Assembly (NCBI RefSeq): GCF_026341275.1
Contig: NZ_JAIFZO010000002.1
Coordinates: 3,502,118 to 3,566,117 of the forward strand
DNA: 64,000 nt
Origin: Streptomyces ortus
Lineage (GTDB): Bacteria; Actinomycetota; Actinomycetes; Streptomycetales; Streptomycetaceae
Direction of reading: 5' to 3'
Shown here: one piece after another, positions 55,830 through 64,000 of the stretch
Layout: every line of letters begins with the position of its first letter
Position numbering within the stretch: position 1 is the stretch's first letter
Position numbers and translations under genes: made by a program
The notes under the pieces: generated by a model
Database searches by the model: none
What the model was told of the DNA's origin: nothing
The model's input: only the letters and a program-made list of their open reading frames with translations

Positions 55830-56591
55830 TCAGGGGGCCCACGGCCCGAGCATGCCCTTCATCGCGTCCGTCAGCGCGATCTGCAGCAGCGGACCGTAGG
55901 TGATCCGGCCGACGCCGAGACGGCGGAAGCGTTCGAGGTCGTGCTTGACGGGATGAGCGGTGGAGTTCACGGGAACGGCGACGGCACCGGTCACCGCCGT
56001 GAGCAGGTCGTCGTCGTCCTGGATGCCCACCGGGTAGACGCTGTCGGCGCCGGCCTGCTCCATGGCCCGCAGTCGCTCGATCGCCTCGTCGCGGACCTCG
56101 GAGGCGTCCTTCGCGTGCAGGAAGAGGTCGGTGCGCCCGTTGACCCAGAGCGGGACGCCCGCGTCGTCGGCCGCCGCGCGCAGCCCGGCGATGTACTTCG
56201 CGTGCTCCTGCGTGCCGCGCACGCGTCCGCCGTCCGAGTGGACGGTGTCCTCGACGTTGAGACCGACACCGCCGGCCTCGATGAGTCCGGCGACGAGATC
56301 CGCCGGCTGCTGTCCGTACCCGGCCTCCAGGTCCACGGACACGGGCACGTCGACCGCCGCGATGATCGGCCTGACGGCGGCGAGCACTTCCTCGAAGGTC
56401 TGCCCCTCGTGGTCCTCGGCCCCCCGGGAGTCGGCAAGTGGATGGCTGCCGATCGTCAGCGCGGGAAACCCGGCGCCGGCCGCCGTACGCGCCGACCAGA
56501 CGTCCCAGACGGTCGGGAGCACGAGCGGCTTGTACTCGGCATGCAACTGCTTCAGGCGTTGAGCACGCTCAACTGTTGTACGAAAGTCCAT
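55830..56591 (-). CDS. Isocitrate lyase/PEP mutase family protein
   Basis: A 253-residue member of the ICL/PEPM superfamily: FPALTIGSHPLADSRG, the metal-site strand VPVSVDLEAGYGQQPADLVA, GGVGLNVEDTVHSDGGRVRG, LWVNGRTDLFLHAK and AGADSVYPVGIQDDDDLLTA. The KKCGH motif of true isocitrate lyase is absent. The protein is probably a carboxyphosphonoenolpyruvate- or oxaloacetate-type lyase of unknown substrate. It follows the GH125 gene by 17 nt on the same strand and may be part of that operon. Confidence 0.86.
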   Translation of the reverse strand: MDFRTTVERAQRLKQLHAEYKPLVLPTVWDVWSARTAAGAGFPALTIGSHPLADSRGAEDHEGQTFEEVLAAVRPIIAAVDVPVSVDLEAGYGQQPADLVAGLIEAGGVGLNVEDTVHSDGGRVRGTQEHAKYIAGLRAAADDAGVPLWVNGRTDLFLHAKDASEVRDEAIERLRAMEQAGADSVYPVGIQDDDDLLTAVTGAVAVPVNSTAHPVKHDLERFRRLGVGRITYGPLLQIALTDAMKGMLGPWAP

Positions 56592-56608
56592 ACGGGAACG
56601 CTACCCGT

Positions 56609-57940
56609 TCACGCCCCCGGGGGCGCGGACGCCTGGGGAGAGGGCCGGGACCACAGGGGGCGGGTCCCGAGACCGGCCACGTCCAGGGCGAGTTCCGCGT
56701 ACATCGCGTTGGCCCAGGAGAACCAGTGCCGGGTGAACCGCCGCGGGTCGTCCTTGTGGAAGGACTCGTGCATGGCGCCGGTGCCCGCGTCGGTGTCCGC
56801 CAGCGTGCGCAGGGCCGCGAGCCGCGCCGCCTCGTCGTCGCCGGTCAGGCCCTGCACCGCGATGGCGATCGGCCAGATGTGGTCCTCGGGGGTGTGCGGG
56901 CTGCCCACTCCTTCGGCCGCGGTCCCCCGGTACCAGGTCGGGTTGGCCGGGGAGAGGACGAACTCGCGCGTGGCGCGGTACAGCGGGTCGGCGGTGGAGA
57001 CGTTCGCGACCAGGGGCAGGGAGAGGAGGCTCGGCATGTTGGCGTCGTCCATCAGCAGGGCGTTGCCGAGTCCGTCCACCTCATAGGCGTAGATCGTGCC
57101 GTGGTCGGGGTGGTCGACCGTTCCGTGGCGTGCGACCCCCTCGCGCAGCTCGGCCGCCAGGGCGGTGGCGTCCTCGGCCAGTGCCGTGTCCCCCACCTGG
57201 TGTGCCATCTCGGCCGTCCCGTCGAGGGCGGCGGCGGCGCACAGGTTGGCGGGCACGTTGTATCCGTACGTACAGGCGTCGTCGCTCGGGCGGAACCCGC
57301 TCCAGGTCATTCCGGTCCGGGCGACGGGCGTTCCGCGCCCCTCTGCGGGCAGCGTGTCGCTCGCCGGTCCCGAGGTCCGCGAGAAGCGGTAGGCGGACAG
57401 GCGCTCGTGGTCCTGCTCGGTCCGCCAGACGGTGAGTACGGAGTGGGCGGTGCGCACCGCCCCGTCGAGGTGGTCGGTGCGGCCGGTGGCCCGCCAGAAG
57501 CGGTGGGCGAGCAGGAGCGGGAAGGCCAGCGAGTCGACCTCGTACTTCTCCTCCCACACCCAGGGGTCCACGCACAGGTCGTCGCCGTCGTGAGCGTGTC
57601 CGGAGGGTTCGGGGTTGAAGGCGTTCGCGTACGGGTCGCGCCGGATCTGGTCGAACTGGCGCTCCAGTACGGCGGCCACCAGGTCCTGCAGGCCCTTGTC
57701 GTCCCGCAGGAGCGCCAGGTAGGGCATGAGCTGGGTCGACGAATCGCGCAGCCACATGGCGGGGATGTCGCCGGTGACCACGAACGCGCTGCCGTCGGGC
57801 ATGGCCCGGACGGTGCGTGCGAGGGTGTCGTCGAGGCAGCGCACCAGCAGCTGTCCGTGGCGCCGGTCGCCGAGGGAGTCGAGGTGCCGCACCGCGCGCC
57901 GGACCAGCGGATGGTCCTCGACACTCGTGGGGAACTGCAT
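56609..57940 (-). CDS. GH125 exo-alpha-1,6-mannosidase family protein
   Basis: A 443-residue cytosolic (alpha/alpha)6-barrel enzyme of family GH125, which removes alpha-1,6-linked mannose without metal. Seen are VVTGDIPAMWLRDSSTQLMP (with the catalytic-region Asp), DDLCVDPWVWEEKYEVDSLA, WSGFRPSDDACTYGYNVPAN, and the C-terminal TPEDHIWPIAIAVQGLTGDD. The ATG at 57940 has AAGGG upstream. It is last in a block with a LacI regulator, a sugar kinase and a ManA-like isomerase, opposite a sugar ABC transporter: a mannoside-utilisation locus. Confidence 0.93.
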   Translation of the reverse strand: MQFPTSVEDHPLVRRAVRHLDSLGDRRHGQLLVRCLDDTLARTVRAMPDGSAFVVTGDIPAMWLRDSSTQLMPYLALLRDDKGLQDLVAAVLERQFDQIRRDPYANAFNPEPSGHAHDGDDLCVDPWVWEEKYEVDSLAFPLLLAHRFWRATGRTDHLDGAVRTAHSVLTVWRTEQDHERLSAYRFSRTSGPASDTLPAEGRGTPVARTGMTWSGFRPSDDACTYGYNVPANLCAAAALDGTAEMAHQVGDTALAEDATALAAELREGVARHGTVDHPDHGTIYAYEVDGLGNALLMDDANMPSLLSLPLVANVSTADPLYRATREFVLSPANPTWYRGTAAEGVGSPHTPEDHIWPIAIAVQGLTGDDEAARLAALRTLADTDAGTGAMHESFHKDDPRRFTRHWFSWANAMYAELALDVAGLGTRPLWSRPSPQASAPPGA

Positions 57941-58027
57941 GGTCGGCCCTTCTTCGTACGTGACGTGTCGCGTGACGCGCCGGGTCACCTGGTACATGCG
58001 GTGTTACGTGACTCGTTGCGTGACGCG

Positions 58028-59071
58028 TTATGTGTCGGTCCGCGGGGTACCGAGGGCGCGGCCCCCGGCGTGGACGCCGTGGCGGACGACGCGCGTGGGG
58101 ATCGTGACGCGGCGGGACGGGGGCTGCTCCGCGTCCTTGTGTCCCAGGCGGTCGATGAGCAGGCGTGCGGCTTCCCGGCCGATCTCGTCGGCGTCGTAGG
58201 AGACGAGGGTCAGTGGCAGGCCCAGGATGTCGGACAGCTCGAAGTCGTCGAAGCCCGCCAGCGGCAGGGTGGTCGCCGACTTGTGCAGGGCCCGGATGGC
58301 GCCCTGGCTGATGCGGTTGTTGGTGCAGAACAGCGCCGCGGGGGCGTCGGGCCGGCCCAGCAGTTCGAGGGTCGCCGCCTCGGCCGTCGCCGCGTCGACC
58401 AGGCCCTGCCGGATGAGGGAGTTGTCGGGCTCGACGCCGGCCTCGTCGTGTGCCGCCCAGAACCCGCGCAGTCGTTCGGCCCCGGTGTAGAGCGAGGGCG
58501 GATTGCCCAGGAAGGCGATACGGGTGTGCCCCTCGGCCAGCAGGCAGGCGGTGGCCTCGCGGGCCCCGTGGAAGTCCTCGACCAGCACGCAGTCGGTGTC
58601 GAGTCCCGCGGGTGGCCGTGCGGCGAGCACCACGGGTACATGGCGCATGGCGGCGGCCAGGTGCTGCTGCCGGCTCCCGGCGGGGACGACGATGAGCCCT
58701 TCGACCTGGTGGTCGACGAGGCCGTCGACGAGACCGGGCTCCCGGTCGGCCTGCTCGGCGGAGTTGCTGAGCACCATGCGGAAGCCGTACTCGGTGGCGA
58801 CTTCCTGGACGCCGAGCGCGAGGCGTGAGTAGAACGGGTTGGCGAGGTTGGTGACGACGAGCCCGATCATCCCGCTGCCGCCGAGCCGCAGGCTGCGCGC
58901 GGTCTCGTTGCGGCGGTAGCCCAGCCGGTCCACCGCGGCGAAGACGCGTTCCCTGGTCGCCTCGGAGACTCCGGGGTCGTTCTTCAGTACGCGGGACACG
59001 GTCATGGCGCTGACCTGTGCGAGCTTCCCGACGTCATGCATGGTCGGCCCGCCGCCTCGACGAGCTGTCAT
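58028..59071 (-). CDS. LacI-family transcriptional regulator
   Basis: A 347-residue LacI-type repressor. The N-terminal helix-turn-helix and hinge are TMHDVGKLAQVSAMTVSRVL and RNETARSLRLGGSGMIGLVV. The sugar-binding core contains LANPFYSRLALGVQEVATEY, VEGLIVVPAGSRQQHL, GHTRIAFLGNPPSLYTGAER and LPLAGFDDFELSDILGLPLT. It lies inside the mannoside locus between the kinase and GH125 genes. Two GTTAACGAYAAC boxes in the divergent promoter at 61.8-62.0 kb are its likely operators. The inducer is probably a mannoside. Confidence 0.94.
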   Translation of the reverse strand: MTARRGGGPTMHDVGKLAQVSAMTVSRVLKNDPGVSEATRERVFAAVDRLGYRRNETARSLRLGGSGMIGLVVTNLANPFYSRLALGVQEVATEYGFRMVLSNSAEQADREPGLVDGLVDHQVEGLIVVPAGSRQQHLAAAMRHVPVVLAARPPAGLDTDCVLVEDFHGAREATACLLAEGHTRIAFLGNPPSLYTGAERLRGFWAAHDEAGVEPDNSLIRQGLVDAATAEAATLELLGRPDAPAALFCTNNRISQGAIRALHKSATTLPLAGFDDFELSDILGLPLTLVSYDADEIGREAARLLIDRLGHKDAEQPPSRRVTIPTRVVRHGVHAGGRALGTPRTDT

Positions 59072-59127
59072 GCCCGTTCCCCCTTCTCCGTCGGCCTGCG
59101 GCGTGCGACCTCGCCCCGGACCGGTCC

Positions 59128-60081
59128 TCATGACGTGCCCGCCGCGCTGCGGACCCAGTGCGCGGCCCCGATCAGCGGTGCCGCCGCGGGCTGCCGGGCC
59201 GGCAGGACACGTACGGGCGACCTTTCGGCCCGAGCCAGTCCGCGGGCGAACGCGGGATGGAACAGGTCCCACGACTGCGCCATGGAACCGCCGACGACGA
59301 CGGCGGTGGCCTCGAAGCGGTCGATCCACGGGGCCAGGGCCCTGCCGAGGGCGTCGAAAGCGTAGCGGAAGGCCTCCGCCGCGGCGCTGTCGCCCTGTTC
59401 GGCCGCCGCGGCGATCTCGTGGACGTCCGGCAGGGTGGCTTCGTGACGCGGGTCCGGCTCCCGGTGCGGAGCCGTGAGCCGGGCGTGGTGGAGGCGGATG
59501 GCGCGGCGCGAGACCGTCTCCTCCAGCGGGCGGCCGTCGATGTCCAGCCGGTGCACATGGCCGCCGGGCGGCACGTCGGGGCCGTCGTGCACGGGCAGGC
59601 CGGCACGCAGGAAGGAGGAGCCGATGCCCGTGCCCAGCGTCAGGCACACCACAAGGTCGTGCCCCTCGGCCGCCCCGGCCCGGTGCTCGCCGAGCGCGAA
59701 GGCGTCGGCGTCGTTGAGGAAGCACAGCCGCTCGGCCCGGTCGAGGAGCCGTCGGCGCAGTCCCGCGCCCACGTCCACACCGGACAGGGACTCGAACTTG
59801 CCGATACCCGTGAAACGGCCGATGCCGGTGTCGTAGTCGAAGGGTCCGGGCATCGCCACCCCCCAGTACGGGCCGTGTCCGGGCGGCAGTCGGAGCGCGG
59901 TCAGGGCGATGTCGTCGAGGATGCCGTCGGCGCCTGCGTGCGAACCGAGCGGCCTGCGGATCACCGACGACACCACGGGGCGGCCTGTCCCGGGATCGAC
60001 GAGCGCGGCGGTGACGTGCGTACCGCCGACGTCGAGGACGGGGACGGGCGCGGCCGACCGGTCCTTCGCGGCCTCGGTCAC
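59128..60081 (-). CDS. ROK-like sugar kinase
   Basis: A 317-residue actin-fold sugar kinase: phosphate motif VLDVGGTHVTAALVDPGTGR, catalytic LCFLNDADAFALGEHRAG (Asp), phosphate 2 CLTLGTGIGSSFLRAGLPVH, adenosine-binding ATAVVVGGSMAQS. The ROK zinc site CxCGxxGC is absent and a GG-HVH stretch occupies that area, so it is an atypical member. Its GTG start overlaps (GTGA) the ManA-like gene stop. Mannose or glucose phosphorylation fits the neighbouring isomerase. Confidence 0.88.
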   Translation of the reverse strand: MTEAAKDRSAAPVPVLDVGGTHVTAALVDPGTGRPVVSSVIRRPLGSHAGADGILDDIALTALRLPPGHGPYWGVAMPGPFDYDTGIGRFTGIGKFESLSGVDVGAGLRRRLLDRAERLCFLNDADAFALGEHRAGAAEGHDLVVCLTLGTGIGSSFLRAGLPVHDGPDVPPGGHVHRLDIDGRPLEETVSRRAIRLHHARLTAPHREPDPRHEATLPDVHEIAAAAEQGDSAAAEAFRYAFDALGRALAPWIDRFEATAVVVGGSMAQSWDLFHPAFARGLARAERSPVRVLPARQPAAAPLIGAAHWVRSAAGTS

Positions 60082-61799
60082 GGCTCGACCACCAGGGCCT
60101 TCACGATCCGCACCTCGTCGCCGCCCACGGCGCGCACCCGGTAGGGGCCCACCGCGGCGGGCACCGTGAGGGTCTCCGCGTAGGCGAGGAAGTGGGTGCG
60201 TCCGTCGTGGGTCTCGACGACGGCGCCCTGGCCGGCGGCGACGTTGAGGATGTGGAAGCGGCCCGCGGTGTCGTCGGGGATGCCCGCCTCGGGGGCGACG
60301 ACCAGCCGGTGGACCGCGTAGAACATCTCGGGCAGCGCGCCGACGACCTCCTCGCGCCAGCCCTCGCCGGAGCGGAGCGTACGCGGCTGCTGGACCAGGT
60401 CCTTCACCACGTCCTCCCCGCGCCGTGCCGTGTCCAGGTTGGCGAAGCCGTGCGCGTAGGGCAACGGCCGGGACGCGCCGGCGGCGTCCTTGCGCAGCCA
60501 GTCGTACAGGCGCAGCGAGTACAGGTACGGCGTCGCGCTCACCTCGAGCACCAGGTTCCCGGCGCCGGAGGCGTGCGGGGTACCCGCGGGGATCATGAAC
60601 AGCTGGCCCTGGACCGACGGGTGCGTCTGGATGTGGTCCTGGACGGGGAAGGGGGTGCCGTCGGCGATGGACTCCTCCACCTGGCCGCGCATGACGTCGG
60701 GGTTCGCGTCCTCGGTGAGCCCGAGCAGTACGCGGGCGCCCTCCTCGTGCGCGGTCACGTAGTACGTCTCGTGCTGGGTGTACGGCCAGCCGAACACCTC
60801 CCGCATGTACTGCTCGCGCGGGTGGAGGTGCAGGGAGAGGTTGCCGCCGCCCATCGTGTCGAGGTAGTCGAAGCGGATCGGGAAGGAGGTGCCGAACCGG
60901 CGGTGCCCCTCTTCGCCGAGCATGGCCTCGGGGTGCTCGACGCACAGCAGCTGGAACGGGATCTCGACCTGCGCTCCGTCCTTCTCGCCGACGACCACGC
61001 CCGCCTCGGGGGCGATCAGTTCGTAGCCGAGGGCGGTGTTGCCGGCCTGCGGGGTGAAGCCCAGTTCGCTCGCGGCCCACTGGCCGCCCCAGGGCGTGGA
61101 GTTGAAGTAGGGGCGGGTACGGACGGGCCCGTGGGCCAGGTGTTCCAGCGTGGCGCGCAGCGCCGTGCCGTCCAGGGAGGCGGGCGCCGACGGGTCCTGG
61201 GTGTCGATCCATCGGTCCACCCGGCCGGCGATCGCGTCGCGGTGGCGGTCCAGTACGGGCCAGTCGGTGTAGAACAGGCGCACCAGGTCGCCCGGCGCGC
61301 CGGGACGCCCCAGGTTGGCGCCGACGGGCAGCTCGCCCTTGCTCACGGCGGCCTCCGCGTACCGCTTCGGCAGGTCGGCGTACCAGAGCACGTCCGGTGC
61401 GCAGAGCGCCGCGCCCGGCCCGAGGACCAGCAGCACGCCGTCCCCCTCGGGCTTTTCCGGCTGCGGCACGGAGTCGAAGAGGTCCGCGGTGCTCGCCTGC
61501 GACAGCGGGGTGAAGAACGGGTCGTCGGCGGGGTGGGGCGATGCCGTGATCCGTTCGGCGGCGGAGGGTGCGTAGTGATCGCGTACGTCCAGCCGCTGTG
61601 CCTGCCGTCCCGTGAGGCGCACGGCCGCCGTGAGGCCGTCGGCCAGGGCGTCCCAGTCCAGTGCGGCAGGACCGTCCACGGCCAGGACGAGCGGACCGGG
61701 CGGCAGCGCGGCGACCGCGGCCGGCCATCCCCCGGTCACCTGCCCGCCGACGGGTTCGTAACTGGGGTGGGGGTCGTACGAACGAGACGCGGACTGCAC
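60078..61799 (-). CDS. manA: Class I mannose-6-phosphate isomerase-like protein with N-terminal extension
   Basis: A 573-residue protein. Residues from ~200 on are a ManA-type cupin: YFNSTPWGGQWAASELGFTP, the zinc-ligand stretch GGGNLSLHLHPREQYMREVF, LFMIPAGTPHASGAGNLVLE and ATPYLYSLRLYDWLRKD. The first ~180 residues form an alpha/beta extension (PPGPLVLAVDGPAALDWDAL) recalling a nucleoside/uridine kinase fold without a P-loop. ManA alone is about 390 residues, so this is a long variant. GTG 61799 has GAGGAG upstream. It is the first gene of the mannoside operon and would convert mannose 6-phosphate to fructose 6-phosphate. Confidence 0.88.
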   Translation of the reverse strand: MQSASRSYDPHPSYEPVGGQVTGGWPAAVAALPPGPLVLAVDGPAALDWDALADGLTAAVRLTGRQAQRLDVRDHYAPSAAERITASPHPADDPFFTPLSQASTADLFDSVPQPEKPEGDGVLLVLGPGAALCAPDVLWYADLPKRYAEAAVSKGELPVGANLGRPGAPGDLVRLFYTDWPVLDRHRDAIAGRVDRWIDTQDPSAPASLDGTALRATLEHLAHGPVRTRPYFNSTPWGGQWAASELGFTPQAGNTALGYELIAPEAGVVVGEKDGAQVEIPFQLLCVEHPEAMLGEEGHRRFGTSFPIRFDYLDTMGGGNLSLHLHPREQYMREVFGWPYTQHETYYVTAHEEGARVLLGLTEDANPDVMRGQVEESIADGTPFPVQDHIQTHPSVQGQLFMIPAGTPHASGAGNLVLEVSATPYLYSLRLYDWLRKDAAGASRPLPYAHGFANLDTARRGEDVVKDLVQQPRTLRSGEGWREEVVGALPEMFYAVHRLVVAPEAGIPDDTAGRFHILNVAAGQGAVVETHDGRTHFLAYAETLTVPAAVGPYRVRAVGGDEVRIVKALVVEP

Positions 61800-61829
61800 A
61801 TCTGCTCCTCAGTAGGGCTCTGTCGGTGC

Positions 61830-61989
61830 GTTAACGATAACAACGACTGTCCGGGAGAGTCCATCCTCGATCCGTCATCGATTTTCTCCGGCATATGGCC
61901 TTACAAGCTGGCCTTTTAGCAGAGGTCGAACCCACTTTCTCTCCTTCTACCGTCCAGACCCTTGCCACTGCAGAGATGTTGTCGTTAAC
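61830..61989. promoter_or_regulatory. Two LacI-type operators in a divergent promoter
   Basis: GTTAACGATAAC (61830-61841) and its inverted near-copy GTTGTCGTTAAC (61978-61989, i.e. GTTAACGACAAC on the other strand) are 11/12 identical. One lies 30 bp before the ManA-like start, the other 105 bp before the ABC binding-protein start, in the only long AT-richer gap nearby (61800-62094). LacI-family sites commonly have such TAACG cores. Confidence 0.72.
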
Positions 61990-62094
61990 TTCCACGCAAC
62001 AACCACTCGGCAACCCCGGGCGTTTCCGGGACATAACTGTGCCCAGTGGTTCACATTCGGCCATGCACATGGCTCGCTTCCGTGAAGGTGATCA

Positions 62095-63408
62095 ATGTCA
62101 GCATCGGGCAGGACCCGAAGTGCGGCCGCGCCGCTCGCCCGGCGCCGCCTTCTTGCCGGGATGGCCGCGGGCGCGGCCACGCTCACGGCAGCAGGCTGCG
62201 CCCGCGGAGACAGCACGTCGGCGCAACCGGGCACCACGAGCATCTCCAACGACAACGCGACCTGGGACGACGGTTACCGGGCGGCCGGACGCGCGCTGGA
62301 GAAGATCACCGGCTACGCGCTGCGGCCGTTGTCCAACCCTTCGGTGACCTCGTACCAGCAGGTCGTCCAGATGACGCTGCAGACGTCCAAGGCCACCGAC
62401 CTGGTCAAGTGGGCCTCGGGCTACCAGCTCAAGCGCCTCGCCCGGGCCGGCGGCCTCACGGACCTGTCGGGCGTCTGGGCGAAGTACCAAGCGAAGGGAT
62501 GGGTGCGCGGCGCCTCACGGGACGCGGTGGCGTACCGGGGGAAGGTGTACGGCATCCCCCTCTACGAGTCGTACTACGTGCTGTTCTACAGCAAGCCGGT
62601 GTTCAAGAAGCTCGGGCTGTCCGAGCCCCGGAGCTGGGACGAGCTGCTGCACTGCGCCGAGGTCCTCAAGCGAAACAAGATCACGCCGTTCCTGGCGAGT
62701 CAGGTCGGCGGCTGGCCCGCGATCGAGTGGTTCCAGGAGCTGGTGACCAAGGTCGACCCGCGGTTCTACCAGAAACTGGTCACCGGCGAGGCCTCGTACA
62801 CCGACGACCCGGCCCGCGAGGCGATGGACATCTGGCACGACTTCATGCGCAAGGGCTGGATGACGTCGCCCGACTTCGACCAGGCCCGGGGACCCGGCGC
62901 GCTGAAGGCCGGGACGGTCGGCATGTTCCTGCACGGCACCTGGCAGGCCCAGGGAATGACCGCGGCCGGCATGAAGCCGGGCGCGGACTACGGGGCGTTC
63001 ATCCTGCCCACCGTGAAGTCCGCGACACCGAAGAGCGTGATCGCCGAGTCGGGCGTCTTCACGGTGCCCGCCCGTGCCTCCTCGCACGACGCCGCCCTGG
63101 CGAACGTCGGCTCGTGGCTCGCCCCGCCCGTCCAGCGGGTGTGGAGCGACTTCCTGCAGGACAGCTCCGCCAACCCGACGGTGCGGTCCGACAACCCGGT
63201 GGTGGCGGCGCTGCAGCGGGACGTGGCCAAGGAGCACCGGATCCCGCTGATCCGCTACTGGGAGGCCAGCCCGCCGAGCCTCATCCAGGGCAACACCAAC
63301 GACCTGGGCGGGTTCATGGCCGGGCAGACCTCACCGGAGACCACGCTGCGCCGGATGCAGGAGCGCGCACAAGACGAATGGGCAGCCTGGAGGCGCGACG
63401 AGGCATGA
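62095..63408 (+). CDS. Sugar ABC transporter substrate-binding lipoprotein
   Basis: A 437-residue extracellular binding protein of the CUT1 family. The twin-arginine signal with lipobox (PLARRRLLAGMAAGAATLTA, then AGC) anchors it to the membrane after Tat export. The binding fold shows TDLVKWASGYQLKRLARAGG, YRGKVYGIPLYESYYVLFYS, LGLSEPRSWDELLHCAEVLK and AGTVGMFLHGTWQAQGMTAA. GAAGGTG precedes the ATG. The permease gene overlaps its stop (ATGA). It is divergent from the mannoside operon, with shared operators, so mannose-containing oligosaccharides are the likely ligands. Confidence 0.94.
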   Translation: MSASGRTRSAAAPLARRRLLAGMAAGAATLTAAGCARGDSTSAQPGTTSISNDNATWDDGYRAAGRALEKITGYALRPLSNPSVTSYQQVVQMTLQTSKATDLVKWASGYQLKRLARAGGLTDLSGVWAKYQAKGWVRGASRDAVAYRGKVYGIPLYESYYVLFYSKPVFKKLGLSEPRSWDELLHCAEVLKRNKITPFLASQVGGWPAIEWFQELVTKVDPRFYQKLVTGEASYTDDPAREAMDIWHDFMRKGWMTSPDFDQARGPGALKAGTVGMFLHGTWQAQGMTAAGMKPGADYGAFILPTVKSATPKSVIAESGVFTVPARASSHDAALANVGSWLAPPVQRVWSDFLQDSSANPTVRSDNPVVAALQRDVAKEHRIPLIRYWEASPPSLIQGNTNDLGGFMAGQTSPETTLRRMQERAQDEWAAWRRDEA

Positions 63409-64000
63409 GTACTTCCACGACCGACCGACCCGCCACCGGCGGGAGCAGACGGACACCGCCCGCCGGCGGGGAGCCGCGTCCCGTGCGGCGGGACACCTGG
63501 ATCAGCGGGCGCGAGCGCCTGACGGCCGGGGGGTTCATGGCACCGGCCGTGCTCCTGGTCTCGGTGTTCCTGCTCGCCCCGTTCGTGTGGACCATCCACC
63601 GCAGCTTCTTCGCCGACACCCGGACCTCCCCCTTCAGCTGGTTCGACAACTACACCCGCTTCGCCTCCGACCCGGCCCTGACCCGCTCGATCCAGAACAC
63701 CCTGCTGTGGGTGGTGGGCACGGTCGTGCTCCCCTTCGTGCTCGGGCTGGCCATCGCCTGCATGACCGACGCCACCCGCTTCTCGCGCCTCGCGCGGCTG
63801 TGTGTCGTCCTCCCGTACGCGCTCTCGGGCTCCGCGGTGGCGGTGGTCTGGAACTTCATGCTCACCACCGACGGCGCCGTCAACCAGGTCCTGACCACGG
63901 TGGGCCTCGACTCGTTCGCCCAGGGGTGGCTGCTGACCTGGCCGGGCAACACCCTCGTGATGATCCTCGCCAACGCCTGGCAGGCGACCGGTGTGGCCGT
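63405..64000 (+). CDS. Sugar ABC transporter permease (MalF type), cut by window edge
   Basis: The first ~198 residues of a CUT1 inner-membrane permease. A basic/Pro-rich cytosolic tail (STSTTDRPATGGSRRTPPAG) is followed by helices GGFMAPAVLLVSVFLLAPFV, LLWVVGTVVLPFVLGLAIAC and LCVVLPYALSGSAVAVVWNF; the EAA coupling loop lies beyond the edge. The ATG overlaps the stop of the binding-protein gene. A second permease is expected next. Confidence 0.94.
   Translation, partial: MSTSTTDRPATGGSRRTPPAGGEPRPVRRDTWISGRERLTAGGFMAPAVLLVSVFLLAPFVWTIHRSFFADTRTSPFSWFDNYTRFASDPALTRSIQNTLLWVVGTVVLPFVLGLAIACMTDATRFSRLARLCVVLPYALSGSAVAVVWNFMLTTDGAVNQVLTTVGLDSFAQGWLLTWPGNTLVMILANAWQATGVA

Overview
This is a very GC-rich (roughly 70%) actinobacterial window. 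Strong GGAGG/GAGGAG ribosome sites, frequent GTG starts, ATGA/GTGA gene overlaps, Tat/lipoprotein signals, many secreted hydrolases and a rok7B7-xylFGH-like block all point to Streptomyces or a close relative. The genus is inferred from gene families and synteny, not from a marker gene. No rRNA, tRNA, CRISPR array or insertion sequence was recognised.

Region by region. 0-5.9 kb: the end of a GH62 arabinofuranosidase, an enoyl-CoA hydratase divergent from an HxlR regulator, an SDR/hypothetical pair divergent from a LuxR regulator, a YbjQ-family gene, a stub of an ECF sigma factor and a small ATPase. 6.0-26.5 kb: an island that looks like a Streptomyces OsdR/mycobacterial DosR (dormancy, low oxygen) regulon. 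It holds phosphoketolase, five two-domain universal stress proteins (USPs) plus a USP stub, a DosR-like response regulator, pyruvate phosphate dikinase, a PNPOx-like protein, three CBS-BON proteins, an Rv1733c-like membrane protein, a flavodoxin, a GNAT/acyl-CoA-synthetase protein acetyltransferase and a DoxX-like membrane protein. A recurrent palindrome close to GGGCCG-NN-CGGCCC, often in tandem pairs about 21 bp apart, lies 60-160 bp before most of these genes and is probably the regulator's site. No sensor kinase is present.

26.6-34 kb is a decay zone: a DUF4142 gene with an in-frame TGA, a frameshifted SDR, an in-frame GMC oxidoreductase/extradiol dioxygenase chimera, and a secY tail abutting a regulator tail. 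Between and beside these are apparently intact hydrolase, FAD-disulfide reductase/membrane protein and TetR genes. 34.7-42.9 kb: a secreted M1 aminopeptidase, a GH114 enzyme, the xylF-xylG-xylH-rok7B7 sugar operon, a G-quadruplex-prone repeat and a small P-loop kinase. 43-53.7 kb: an S1 protease whose catalytic Ser is Thr, an XRE regulator with a quinone oxidoreductase, a broken alpha/beta hydrolase, SRPBCC, PadR plus membrane protein, PAP2, a NarL-type two-component pair and a TAP-like peptidase. 53.8-64 kb: PL7 alginate lyase, GH18 chitinase, a PEP-mutase/isocitrate-lyase homologue and a mannoside locus (GH125, LacI regulator, sugar kinase, ManA-like isomerase) divergent from a sugar ABC transporter, with matching operators in the divergent gap.

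The most unusual structure is repeat-based. A (GGTACG)10 hexamer replaces the nucleotide-binding loop of one USP. Short direct or tandem repeats begin across the stop codons of three separate genes.
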